Shown one piece after another: positions 23,901 to 33,681 of a stretch of DNA of 64,000 bases. The DNA lies in the NCBI RefSeq assembly GCF_011386835.1, contig NC_088797.1:64071587-64135586 (forward strand), in the 5' to 3' direction. The DNA comes from Chrysemys picta bellii (lineage: Eukaryota > Chordata > Testudines > Emydidae). The position numbers were made by a program, and so were the translations under genes. The notes under the pieces are model-generated. The model saw only the letters and a program-made list of their open reading frames with translations. It made no database searches and was not told the DNA's origin. Every line of letters begins with the position of its first letter. The first letter of the stretch is position 1.

Positions 23901-26900
23901 ACTCTGACTGGACACATTCTCACTTTTGCTTACATTAAAATGAAAAAAGAAGAACAGGAGTACTTGTGGCACCTTAGAGACTAACAAATTTATTAGAGCA
24001 TAAGCTTTCGTGGGCTACAGCCCACTTCTTCGGATGCATATGAGTACTGTGGGCTGTAGTCCACGAAAGCTTATGCTCTAATAAATTTGTTAGTCTCTAA
24101 GGTGCCACAAGTACTCCTGTTCTTTTTGCGGATACAGACTAACACGGCTGCTACTCTGAAACCTGTCATTAAAATGAAACTAAGCTTGAAGATAATTGCA
24201 GTTTAGTGGAGGTTTTTTAAAGCCAGTGAAGATCAATGTACTACAGAGAGATAGCATCTTAATTACAGAGCAGCTTCTAGCAATGGAAACATCAGGAGTT
24301 AAATGTTCCGTTACAAGCTAGTGATCTGCCCAGTTGAACAATCACAGCTGAGATGATATCAGCATCTCTGCCAAGCACGGTTTTATGTTAGAAAAACTGA
24401 CAGAGCATCAGATTAAATAAATCTCAGACAGCTACCCATGAACATGCATTTAGCAATAATGAGAATTCGTCATTAAATCATGAGTCAGAGCAAATTGAGA
24501 TGTTCATGAGATTATTCCAAGGCTTGTTTACAGGGTGCATTAGCCCACATGAGTGGGTTGTACAGTCCAGTGTGCACAACCATGGTGCGCTCTAAATGGC
24601 CCATATGGCGTCAGCTGGTGTGTAATAAAAGTTCCCTAGGGCACATTACTTAATCCTGTTTGAAACTTTTAGTGCATGCCAGCAGGGTCTTCACAGGCAA
24701 TTTAGTGGCCAACATCCTAGTCCACACTAGAATTTGCTCCCCTCTCGCTTGGGCTAACGCACTGTGCGGACAAGTCCCAAGTGAAGACTGGGTAGCTAAC
24801 ACAAACTTACTTTTGGGAGCTCACACGGTAGGATATCAGTCTGAAGTTGCCATCTGGAGGAATAAATGAGAGCACTCTTTCAGACTCCCAACGCTTGAAC
24901 CGAATACAGGGATGGAAACTGACGTCATCCAGAAGCCTCGGGTTCTACAGGAAGTGAGACAGATGTAAGCTTCTCCCACATCTGGTGAAGGTTTGATATC
25001 AGTTGGTTTATTCCTTCCTCACCCCCTGCAGTCTAGCTTTGCTGCTGCAGAGAAGTGCTAGATTGACAGTCCTGATCATCGGACCAGGTACAGCCTGACA
25101 GTAGAAATGCCAGTTCCCCCTCAAGGTGCCTAAGCTGTGACTTGTAGGGATTGGCTTTAAGTGAGAGAAGCCAATTTAATCTCCAGGCACATTCACTCCT
25201 TTGCCCTCTGTGCTGAGGCTGCCAACAAAGAAGCCAACTGAGAGAGCTGGTTTTGATGTGACCACCTATTGTTAGGACTCTGAACCACAATCAATCAGAT
25301 AATGGCAGCTGTCAGTTACTGCTGACCTAGGGACAAAAGGCTCTACATCCCCATTACTAATTATTGAACAATGTGGCTAGCAGTGACAGTAATGCAAAGT
25401 TTCATGCACTATTCAAAATGGATAACGTGGCTGAAGACTACATAAGAGCATTCTGCTCAGTCATGAAGCAGCTGGAGTCTTCTCTCTGTACACTATGGAC
25501 TGAAGGCAACATTTCAATCTTTTTTGCATAACTCTGCTAGAAATACAATACAAACAGTTACAGTTAGATGGCTGATTGCATTGCTAGGTTTACCATGAAT
25601 GAAAGAGAAAGATCAGGCATTCCTGACAACTTAATGCAGGAATCAATGACACCTTGAATTTCTGCAAAGACTGTGGAACCTGGAAAAGTAGTGAGAGAGA
25701 CATATGATTTAGTATACTGTGGATAGCTTACCAAATATAATAGGAGATGCAGTAAAGAGGACATAAATGCATCATATACAAGGGTGCAGATATCAGTATG
25801 TTTAGCACCCAGCTATGCAAACAGAAAAGTATCCTTCTTGTTACATATATCACAGAAGGCTTGCTGAGGTAGATCAGCTGCAGCAAACAATTGTTCAGGT
25901 CCCATCCCAGTTGATTATTGCTTAATCACATATGATTTGCCACATTGAACATTGCTGTGTCTAAACAGGCATCTTGTCCCTAGCAGTGGCCAATATGTTT
26001 TGAGAATATTGTGACACTCTTTTACAAGACTATGATAAATTCTGTACGGAACATGTCTTGTGAGGTATCATTTGAAAATTCAATTTGCTGATCATCATAA
26101 TTGTCCTGGTAAAATGTGTGGCAACATTGTATGTAAAGTTAAGATTTTTTATGATATTACTCAGCAGTCACAAACCAGTTCCTCGGTGACAAAAGGCAAA
26201 CTGATGCCTCAGTCAGGTATCAACAAAATCAAATAGACCATCACCTGGTTAATTGGCCATTTTTTGGCAGGAAAAAGGGTGTGAGTGAGAAATTAACATC
26301 TTGGCAAAGAAACAGCTGGAGGTTCCTGTCCCCATAGACTGTCTCCTGAACTCTAGCTGGAGACGATTCTCACAGAAAAGGAAAGAGTATAAAGAATGGG
26401 GAACAGACGCTCCAAATCATTTCTTTCTTTCTTTCTTTCTATCCATGGCAAAATCACTACCTGAGGAACAAAAACAGCTTTGGATTGAGGGAAGAATCCT
26501 GTCTGAAAGAAATTCTGCCAGTAAGACTGATAGAACGTGCGAGAGAGACCTTTTGCTTTGAATTCACTTAGCTTGCTTAGATATCAATTGTGTTCTTACT
26601 TTTTATTTTTTTGTAACCAATTCTGACCTGTATGCTTCATTACGTGTAATCACTTAAAATCTATCTTTCTGTAGCTAATAAACTTGTTTTATCTAAACTA
26701 GTGTGTTTGGATTGAAGTGCTTGGGAAACTCCATTTCGGATAACAGGATTTGTGCACATCATTTTCTAAAATAAAATGATGATCTTTAGATGAGCTTGTA
26801 TTGTCCAGGAGAGGGCTGGGCAGTATAAGATGCACGTTTCTGGGCAAAGTCTGGGACTGGGAATTAGCTGGTAATTCAAGAATTGCTGGCTGTAGCACTC

Positions 26901-29900
26901 AGACAGTATAGCTGGGAGTGATTTACTGGCTGGAAGCTGTGTGTGAGGAGACCAGGAGTGGTAGCTCTCATAGCGAAGCACTGTAAAAAGCACCAGAGGC
27001 TGGAGAATTGATAGGATCAGCTGTTCAACAGTCCAAATTGTACCCTGGGTAATGTCACACATGAAAGCTCCTCCCCACACCATTCTACTCCTAATAAGTT
27101 GTGCAGTGTTGTATATGGAGGCTGAAGAAAAACAAAAACCATGTGATACACACAGGTGATCAACTCTTGTCAGGAAACACTTGCCTGGATTATCCTTGGC
27201 TTTCATAGATTGCAATGTTGTGGGTTATTCTCATTGTTTAGTGAAATAAGTCTCTTACATCTGTCATATCTTGACAGACAAGGCAACACCATGAGATTTC
27301 TTATCTAACAAGCAACTGCTGCCTTAAATGCCCCAAGAGAACAAAAAGGTCTTGGGTCTTTAATTGAATTCTGGGCTTATGTAGCCATACAACAGAACAA
27401 TTAATTGGAGGGAAGAAAAAAAAAAAAAACCACACAACATGCAGAAGCTATTGTTCACTCATTTTGAAATGGGCCAGAAGAGAGGAAACTGTAGGCTAAT
27501 ATTTACTTTAGTGACGTGCCTAAAGGGGGAGAGAGACCATTTCAAATAGACATGATTTGAGAGTGTGTGTGTAAAATGAGGCAACGTCCTATGAGTCTCT
27601 CAAGAAAGGAAGTGAGACCTTTGAGGAACTGAAGTCAAATAATAATCTTAGGGGGGGGAATATGAACTGCTCACAACTAGTGCAACAAGCAACAGAGGGT
27701 CCTGTGGCACCTTTAAGACTAACAGAAGTATTGGGAGCATAAGCTTTCCTGGGGTAAGAACCTCACTTCTTCAGATGCAAGACTTGCATCTGAAGAAGTG
27801 AGGTTCTTACCCCAGGAAAGCTTATGCTCCCAGTACTTCTGTTAGTCTTAAAGGTGCCACAGGACCCTCTGTTGCTTTTTACAGATTCAGACTAACATGG
27901 CTACCCCTCTGAAACTAGTGCATCGACATTGGATTCAAATAGCCTCAGACTTTTCTGGAAGAGGGAGCCATAATGGAAACACAGATGGCAATTTTGTGAT
28001 ACCATTACTGACTGGGTAGACCTAGGACATTTTTTGGATGGTATTAAGCAAGTTAGGTGCAATCCATGTTATCTATCAAGGTATTCTGACTGTCCTATAC
28101 TCCCCCTAAGGGATTTTAATTTTCAGCATTCATACTGGCTGGCTAGTTGGAAAAGAGCATTCTCTCAATGTTACACAGAGGCAGATAATGGGGAAGCTGG
28201 AGAGGTGGCAAGTGACAACTTTTGTCCTGATCATACAGTGAGGAGCCTTGAACATAAGGATGAGTTGTTAGCATAAAACAACAGTGGACATAAAGATAAC
28301 AGACCAGCTTAAAGCTTTGGCCTTCAAGAAATATGTTTCTTTTAGTAACTGTAAGAAGGTACCAATAGATAAGCCATAATTATCTAGATGCAGAGTACTT
28401 CTTGAAATCAAAAGCTTGTTGAGTAAGTGGCCCAGGCCATATTGCTATTATGAGATGAAATAAATACATTTGTGCATGGTATTTCAAATGTTATGTACAG
28501 AGGCAGCCAGTTAGACTGCTTGAATTCTTGCTAAACAGCACTAGCTAAATAGAATGTTGAAACGTCCTTTGAAAAGCAAATCTACGTTGACATGACACCT
28601 TACCTGATTTGTCTATAATTGCATCTATTTCTTCAATTACATCAAAATAGGCTTCGTTGTTTGTGTACTTTACCACTGCTCTGCGCCAAGGAATGTTGGA
28701 CAGCTGTCCAGTGGGAAGTGTTTCGCCCATATTGCTACTGCCTGGGAAACAAACAATTCAAACACAAACAAACAACCCATTAGAAGAGGTTTGTTCCAGA
28801 TCCCACAGTTATGCATCAAAATAAGATGAACCCAGGAACCACAAATTATAAACACCAGGATTTCCTTAATTGGATTATCCAGGGTCACGTTTTCTGAAAG
28901 AGTCCTTTCTGACAGTGTTCTACTCCACATTCTTTGCACCTCTACATATTTGACCTGAGTCAGCAGGAGCTTTTAGGGTGCTAATAATGCAGCATTAGTG
29001 ATTTAGGAGCCCAGGTCGCTTAAGGCACATTTAAATATTTTATCTTCCCGTAGTCAATATTTGGATAGAAAAAATGGTTCTTAACCTCAAACATGAAATA
29101 TAGAATAACAGATGTGTAGGACTGTAAGGGACATCGAGAGGTCATCTAGTCCAGTCCCCTGCACTCAAGGCAGAATAACTAGACCATTCCGGACAGGTGT
29201 TTGTCTAACCAGTTCTTAAAAACCTCCAATCACTGAGGGTATGTCAACACTACCCGCCGGATCAGCAGGCAGCGATCGATCCAGCAGGGGTCCATTTATT
29301 GCGTCTAGTTTAGATGTGATAAATCGACCCGAGTGCTCTCCCGTCAACTCCTGTACTCCACCACCGTGAGAGACGCAGGCAGAGTTGACGGAGGAGCGAC
29401 AGCAGTCGACTCACCGCAGTGAAGACACAACGGTGAGTAGGTGTAAGTACGTCGACTTCAGCTACGTTATTCACGTAGCTGAAGTTGCGTAACTTAGATC
29501 GATCCCCCCCAGTGTAGACCAGGCCTGAGATTCTACAACCTCCCTAGGTAATTTGTTCCAGTGCTTAACTACCCTGACAGTTAGGAAGTTTTTCCTAAAG
29601 TCCAACCAAAACCCCCCTTGCTATAATTTAAATCCATTGCTTCTTGTCCTATCCTCAGAAGTTAAATGAGAACAATTTTTCACCCTCCTCCTTGTAACAA
29701 TCTTTTATGTACTTAAACTATTATGTCCATTCTCAGTCTTCCCTTCTCCAGACTAAACCCAGTTTATTCAATCTTTCCTCATTGGTCATGTTTTCTAGAC
29801 CTTTAATCATTTTTGTTGCTCTTCTCTGGACTTTCAAATTTGTCCACATCTTTCCTAAAATGTGGCACCCAGAACTAGGCAACAATACTCCAGTTAAGGC

Positions 29901-31557
29901 CTAATCAGTATGGAGCAGAGCAGAAGAATTACTTCTCATGTCTTGCTTACCACATCCCAGAATGATGTTTGCTTTTTTTGCAACAGTGGCAACGGTATTG
30001 ACTCAATTACCCTGTGATCCACTCTGATCCCCAGATTGCTTTCCAGAGTACTTCCTCCTAGGTAGTCATTTCTCATTTTGTGTGTGTGTGTAACTGATTG
30101 TTCCTTCCCAAGTGAAGTACTTGGCATTTGTCCTTATTGAATTTCATCCTGTTTACTTCAGACCATTTCTCCTGTTTTTGTCCAGATCATTTTGAATTTT
30201 AATCCCATCCTCCAAAACACCTGCAACCCCTCCCATCTTGATATCATCCACAAAGTATAAGTATACTTTCTATATCATTATCTAAATCACTGATCAAGAT
30301 ATTGAACAGAACTGAACCCAGGACCAATCCCTGTGGGACCCCACTCGATATGCCCTTCCAGCTTGACTGAATCACTGATCTTCCCAGAGAGTAGTTAATT
30401 CATTTTATTTAAAAAACTTCAAAGCTAGTTATCTCTTTTAATCATACCTGTGATGGAATTGACAACAGAGCGCAGAATTGTGGGAGGTTTAATCAACTCT
30501 TTTAAGATATTGGATTCCGTCGCCAATGGAAAGCCATTGTCTAACATTTCTTCTAGAAGCTCATACACAATAACCACATTGTCCTTAATTGCAGTCTCAG
30601 AGCACTCTCCAAAATAATCCTAAACAAATCAGAGATTACAAAGGGAAAGGATTTTTATTCATATTAAAAACACTTTAAATTTTATTTTGCTTATAAAACA
30701 AACTAATAATAATGCTAGCAAGGGCATTTTTGGACGTGTCTTGAATCACAGGATTATTATAGAGTCCAGTGCAAGTATGCATACAGTCTCTGGTCATTGT
30801 TCAGTTTTCAGTTCAGGGAATACTCTGAATACACCACCATGTAGGTTCTTCAGTGCTATTCATTTTAGCTGTCAAGTAGCTTTAAGCTGCATCATGGTAA
30901 GCTGTATTACAAAAATTCCAGTTGTAACAGGCAGTTTTATTACACCAGATGCATCAGTATAACATGAACAATACACAATCTTACCAAAAGGTGGAAGTTT
31001 TTGTAAATCAGTATTTGTTTTGTTTGATGTGTATGTTTACGGCAAGTTAATATCCACAAGTAAAAAAGCAAAGCAAACCTTTTGTGACTTTGTGCTTTAT
31101 TAAGCAAAACTCTGATTTAAAAAAACAAAAACAAAACAAAACAAAAAAAAAAAAAAACACACACCATAGATCACAAGGGGAAATCAGATTATTGACAGAG
31201 AGGGTTTTGCTACTATTTTTTTAAACTTGTGCAAGAGACACACTTGGCCAATCTGAAAATTCAAAGAATTTATCAGCGACAGACCTGGAAAGTATCTGCT
31301 ACTCGGTGCAGGAATTCAATTACAAAGAGTGGTGGCACTTCTGTCTGTATGACAGACACAAAGAAGATTTTTTCCCGGTAGATGCTGATGAGGTAGTGGT
31401 GGGGCGTTGAGATGACAGGGGGAACATTCTCAACATCGGCTGCTTTCTCCTGAGCTTCAAAGAAATAATCACACACAGATTGGCTCACAACGCTCTTCCA
31501 GTGCTTCTCCAAGAATATATCACCAGAACAGTTTATAAGAAACAGACTGTGGATCAT
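17856..31557 (-). CDS. AP3M1: AP-3 complex subunit mu-1 (mu-3A), complete spliced CDS in 8 exons
   Basis: Medium subunit of the heterotetrameric AP-3 adaptor, which sorts cargo with tyrosine-based (YxxPhi) signals from endosomes to lysosomes and lysosome-related organelles. Joining exons 31557-31285, 30619-30448, 28741-28604, 25679-25594, 24944-24811, 23608-23401, 20809-20665 and 17956-17856 gives 1257 nt: 418 codons plus TGA, the usual length of mu-3 proteins. All internal junctions are AG/GT and keep phase. Residues 1-140 form the longin-like N-terminal domain and about 165-418 the mu-homology domain. Asp182, a YxxPhi-contacting residue in this family, is present in EAYFD. AP3M1 rather than the paralogue AP3M2 is decided by linkage to VCL and ADK. 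The start [10 protein letters not shown] is the family start; the codons upstream of it lie beyond the splice acceptor. Confidence 0.97.
18168..18264. mobile_element. Possible hAT-derived fragment
   Basis: Short stretch with imperfect terminal inverted repeats (AGGGGTCCTTAACC and GGGTAAGAACCACTG) that resemble the CAGTGGTTCT termini of hAT MITEs. Too short and diverged to place firmly. Confidence 0.35.
18474..19433. mobile_element. Nonautonomous Tc1/mariner-type element (TA target)
   Basis: The left end CAGTAACTCCTCGCTTAACG and right end GAGGAGTTATTG are inverted repeats (11 of the outer 12 bases paired), flanked by TA at 18472-18473 and 19434-19435. Subterminal 'taagcgaa/tgactaag' motifs recur at both ends. 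No transposase frame survives in the 960 bp. TA duplication and CAG ends suggest a pogo/Tigger-like mariner; the subfamily is inference. Located in the last AP3M1 intron. Confidence 0.75.
20341..20362. repeat. (C)n(CA)n simple repeat
   Basis: C-run followed by CA dinucleotides in an AP3M1 intron. Confidence 0.9.
20665..20809 (-). CDS. AP3M1: AP3M1 coding exon 7 (residues 338-385)
   Basis: Acceptor is a T-run ending TAG at 20810; donor GTGAGA at 20664. Encodes [20 protein letters not shown] to FKIQQLAIS plus one base. The first codon, GTG, is valine 338, not a start. Confidence 0.97.
20810..22535. other. AP3M1 intron sequence without recognised elements
   Basis: No exon-like or repeat-like structure recognised apart from short purine-rich stretches near 21120-21180. 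Confidence 0.5.
22536..22576. repeat. A-rich simple repeat
   Basis: Nearly pure A tract of about 40 bp in an AP3M1 intron. Confidence 0.9.
22659..23316. mobile_element. Nonautonomous hAT element
   Basis: Ends CAGTGGTTCTCAAACTTT and CAGTTTGAGAACCTCTG are inverted repeats. Flanking 8-mers CTCAAGAG (22651-22658) and CTCTAGAG (23317-23324) differ at one base, as expected of an aged hAT target duplication. The interior is GC-rich in its right half, with a palindrome near 23150-23190. No transposase. It lies in the AP3M1 intron after coding exon 6. Confidence 0.87.
23401..23608 (-). CDS. AP3M1: AP3M1 coding exon 6 (residues 268-337)
   Basis: Acceptor GTCTTCAG at 23609, donor GTAAGT at 23400. Encodes [20 protein letters not shown] to [10 protein letters not shown] in the mu-homology domain; phase 2 in, phase 0 out. 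A hAT element begins 76 bp beyond the donor. Confidence 0.97.
23946..24166 (-). mobile_element. Fold-back retroposon with 13-bp target-site duplication
   Basis: Flanked by CATTAAAATGAAA at 23933-23945 and 24167-24179. On the minus strand it starts with a head (GGTTTCAGAGTAGCAGCCG, then TGTTAGTCTGTATCCGC), an A5 tract, and then two arms that are reverse complements of each other (24124-24049 and 24025-23950; 76 bp each with one mismatch seen) around a 23-nt loop. I recognise the single-arm unit (CTTGTGGCACCTTAGAGAC) as a very abundant turtle repeat. Long target duplications imply LINE-assisted insertion. It lies in an AP3M1 intron, sense to that gene. Confidence 0.85.
24521..24777. mobile_element. 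Palindromic MITE next to an AP3M1 splice donor
   Basis: Ends GGCTTGTTTACAGGGTGCAT and CACTGTGCGGACAAGTCC form diverged inverted repeats. Internal inverted blocks occur around AAAAGTTCCCTAGGGC and GAAACTTTTAGTGCATGCC. Flanking triplets are CAA. The pattern fits a PIF/Harbinger-like MITE family known to me from turtles; class is inference. Confidence 0.6.
24811..24944 (-). CDS. AP3M1: AP3M1 coding exon 5 (residues 224-268)
   Basis: Acceptor CTTCCTGTAG at 24945, donor GTAAGT at 24810. Encodes [20 protein letters not shown], then [20 protein letters not shown] and VSSQ plus the first two bases of Asn. A MITE ends only 33 bp beyond the donor. Confidence 0.97.
25594..25679 (-). CDS. AP3M1: AP3M1 coding exon 4 (residues 195-223)
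   Basis: Acceptor TTTTCCAG at 25680, donor GTAAAC at 25593. Encodes [28 protein letters not shown] of the mu-homology domain; phase 1 in, phase 0 out. Confidence 0.96.
26010..27059 (+). mobile_element. Solo LTR of an endogenous retrovirus-like element
   Basis: Runs from TGTGACACTC to GGTAATGTCACA, giving the TG...CA ends with a short inverted repeat (TGTGAC/GTCACA). A TATAAA box lies at 26388-26393 and a poly(A) signal AATAAA at 26677-26682, in the order expected for U3-R-U5. No internal gag, pol or env is adjacent, so it is a solo LTR. No clear target duplication survives. It resembles the LTRs at 38979 and 41556. Confidence 0.75.
26420..26440. repeat. (CTTT)n microsatellite
   Basis: About five CTTT units inside the LTR at 26010-27059. 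Confidence 0.9.
27685..27912 (-). mobile_element. Fold-back retroposon with 95-bp arms and 1-nt spacer
   Basis: Flanked by AACTAGTGCA at 27675-27684 and 27913-27922. Minus-strand order: head (TCAGAGGGGTAGCCATG, TTAGTCTGAATC), A5 tract, then arms 27877-27783 and 27781-27687, reverse complements over 95 bp with one mismatch seen, separated by a single base at 27782. Head and architecture match the element at 23946-24166, although the arm sequence is different. In the AP3M1 intron between coding exons 3 and 4. Confidence 0.87.
28604..28741 (-). CDS. AP3M1: AP3M1 coding exon 3 (residues 149-194)
   Basis: Acceptor TTTCCCAG at 28742, donor GTAAGG at 28603. Encodes [20 protein letters not shown], then [20 protein letters not shown] and DKS, the linker and start of the mu-homology domain. 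Asp182, which contacts the cargo tyrosine in mu-3A, is in this exon. Phase 1 at both ends. Residue 171 is Val where I recall Gly in mammals. Confidence 0.97.
29090..30380 (-). mobile_element. CR1 LINE, decayed, reaching close to AP3M1 coding exon 2
   Basis: Minus-oriented CR1: 3'UTR from about 29090 (GACATCGAGAGGTCATCTAG) and C-terminal ORF2 remnants (for example 30127-29936 [16 protein letters not shown]..., [18 protein letters not shown]) up to about 30380, split by a MITE (29237-29525). The 5' end lies roughly 50-75 bp from the donor of AP3M1 coding exon 2. Confidence 0.85.
29237..29525. mobile_element. MITE inserted in CR1, TGA duplicated
   Basis: Ends GGGTATGTCAACACTA and AGTGTAGACCAGGCC are inverted repeats with several mismatches. 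The triplet TGA is on both sides (29234-29236, 29526-29528), and removing the element restores the CR1 sequence (AATCACTGAGATTCTAC). Inside, GTCGACTTCAGCTACG and CGTAGCTGAAGTTGCG near 29451-29490 form a strong palindrome. A 3-bp duplication suggests PIF/Harbinger; hAT is the alternative. Confidence 0.78.
30448..30619 (-). CDS. AP3M1: AP3M1 coding exon 2 (residues 92-148)
   Basis: Acceptor TTTAG at 30620, donor GTATGA at 30447. Encodes [20 protein letters not shown] to LRSVVNSIT, the end of the longin-like domain. The last base starts a split Gly codon (phase 1). The donor is followed within about 50-75 bp by the end of a CR1 copy. Confidence 0.97.
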
Positions 31558-31560
31558 TTT
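31285..31560 (-). CDS. AP3M1: AP3M1 start-codon exon (residues 1-91)
   Basis: The acceptor CTCCAACAG lies at 31569-31561, followed by only AAA before ATG at 31557-31555. It encodes the start of the longin-like domain ([20 protein letters not shown] to LHRVADTFQ) and ends in phase 0 at donor GTCTGT (31284). The 5'UTR must come from an upstream noncoding exon. It holds [20 protein letters not shown], which looks unchanged from mammals as I recall it. Confidence 0.97.
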
Positions 31561-31673
31561 CTGTTGGAGACACATTCACACATGTTATACAGATAGAAGG
31601 GATTTGAAGATGGACATTACCTCTCCTCCCACCTTCCCTTCACTCAGGTGTTGGCTTTGTACAGACATGCATT

Positions 31674-31679
<6 letters not shown>

Positions 31680-31704
<25 letters not shown>
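31680..31704. repeat. T25 homopolymer
   Basis: Uninterrupted T run upstream of the AP3M1 start-codon exon, about 120 bp into the intron. Confidence 0.95.
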
Positions 31705-33681
31705 AAAGTTACCCATCTTGGTATCTTGTTTCATTTTCAAGGTACTTAGGTGAGTAGGAACTTAAGCTCCAGTCACATAGCCATATGAGAAAAATCTCCC
31801 AAGCTGACCTGAAATAATCAATTTAATTCAGTGACTACAGTTAATCCATCTATTTGTTTATTAAATAATTAGTTGTAAATGTGAAACATTTTGATAAGAC
31901 AAATTTATGTATCCAAAACATTTAAGGTTGTTTTGTATAATAAAAATAAGTTGTATATGCCGCGTGTGTGTGTAATTAAATTCCAAGTTACCATCATAAT
32001 GCTTCATGACAAAGCATGAGCAGAAAGTTATCTAGTAAATAATATTCTGCATCTGTTTCATACTAAAAATGAACTTTAATAAGAATCTGAAAATAATGAG
32101 CTACATATTGCTTAAAATAATGTATATAGTTAGTGTACCCTACTAAGTAGCAAAACGATGTACCAAATCTAGTGTAAAGGTTCTATTTAATTGTAAATCA
32201 ACATATTTTAATGGTTATATGAGCCCCTGAGAATGCATCCGTTTTTAAGAAAACAACAAGTATAAATGAAAAAGTTGATTAAAATCTGATTTCAGTCAAG
32301 GCTTTCCCACTTGATGTTTTACATTCCTTTGATTTAAATCAACCCATCCTGGAAATTAACAGTATTGCAAGTCTCCATTGAGCATACATAGGGATAGGGT
32401 TAAATTTATCCAACATTTAGTGTGTTACTGGAACAACAACAGAATTTGAAAAAAACTGGGCAACTTTTAAGATGAGTGAAGTGTTCTTAAACACAGCAGC
32501 CTGGACATAACCGCTTTAATCCAGTTTGACCAACCTTGTCCTGAATTTAGCAGGTACTGCAGATTAAACCTCTGCCAAGTCACTCAAGATGGCCACACAA
32601 ACATGATAAGTCTAATCAACCACTGTCAGTATTGTTCCACACCAGCACAGGACACACACATGAAAGTAATCAGCTATGAAATCTTAGAATAGTTCTTGCA
32701 TGCATTTTAATATTAATACAATAGCCTATTTGTTAAAGCCAAACCCCAAGTCACAGCAAATGTAAACAAAGCTGCATAGGAGAGTTTCAATACAAACAGC
32801 TCTGGATCTGGCTACAGAAATTAGAGTTCATTTCTACAAGGATTCAAAGCCCAGTGTAGTCTATACAGATTCCCATGGACTGCAAAAGGTCTTTGGATCA
32901 GATGTCTGAATCATGGAGCATTTTTAAACTCTAAAAATTGTCTTGCTGTTAAAGCCCATAGATTCTATGGACAGCATGTGCAACGTTTTTAAACGAACAT
33001 GCATCACTCATACCGAAATGCTGAACTGCTAAACGTTGATTTGTTAAATTCTGACCCTAGCAAGTACTCCTGGATCATCCTTCAAATTGATTGTCTCACT
33101 GCAGCCATAGCAGAGGTAATAAACCCTGTTTAGGACCTTACAATTGCTAACTGGATAGGTGTTTATTTTGTTCCATAAAGACTGCTGAGTTTTATGACAG
33201 CTTTTGCAAACGTCTAAACTTACAATTTCTCAGACTTGCCAAAATAGCTTTACTATTTTAGTCCTAGCTTTAGAGTTCCATTCAAAGGGACATTTTCTCT
33301 CACAGCCCCCCACCCCAATTTAGTGCTGGTGAGAGGTGCATAGGCAGTCGTGACCCCACACTCCTGATCTGGAAGAACCACCCTGTCAATAAAATGGCAG
33401 TTCTGCCTCCCATTCAATCCTAGGCCTCTCTGCTATTACTGTCAACAAAGGAGACCTAATGGTGATGTGGACACTTACCTACAACAAACTGGATTAAGAC
33501 TCCCGATTTATTTCACATAGGGTGTTGAACAGCTGGCATTTTGATTATCATAAGTTAAAAATAGTTTAGCAAATTATGTGCTTTCTTCATTAAATATTTA
33601 CTGGGTGGATCATTGGATTATTATTTTACTGTTTGCTATTTTAGAGCCTTAGTTAGCAGAAATTTACAATAGTTTCTAGTA
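31705..33681. other. AP3M1 first-intron sequence, nothing firm
   Basis: AT-rich. A TTTGATTTAAATCAACCCAT motif near 32330-32349 resembles the end of a reptile MITE, but no partner terminus was found. No exon-like sequence seen. Confidence 0.45.

Noticed and set aside
24010..24060. A hammerhead-ribozyme-like arrangement (CGAAGA, stem GTGGGC/GCCCAC, GAAA) on the minus strand of the fold-back element's distal arm
   Set aside because: The stem II and GAAA parts look right, but I cannot find a stem III hairpin or a returning stem I strand with a cleavage triplet, so the resemblance is incomplete. A covariance-model search would settle it.
27687..27877. Palindrome dismissed as an assembly fold-back artefact
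   Set aside because: A matching 10-bp direct repeat flanks the whole structure and a second, independent element has the same layout, so an artefact is less likely, though long reads should confirm.
17856..31557. Paralogue AP3M2 as the identity of the AP-3 mu gene
   Set aside because: The gene sits between VCL and ADK with a head-to-head ADK, which is the AP3M1 locus in amniotes.
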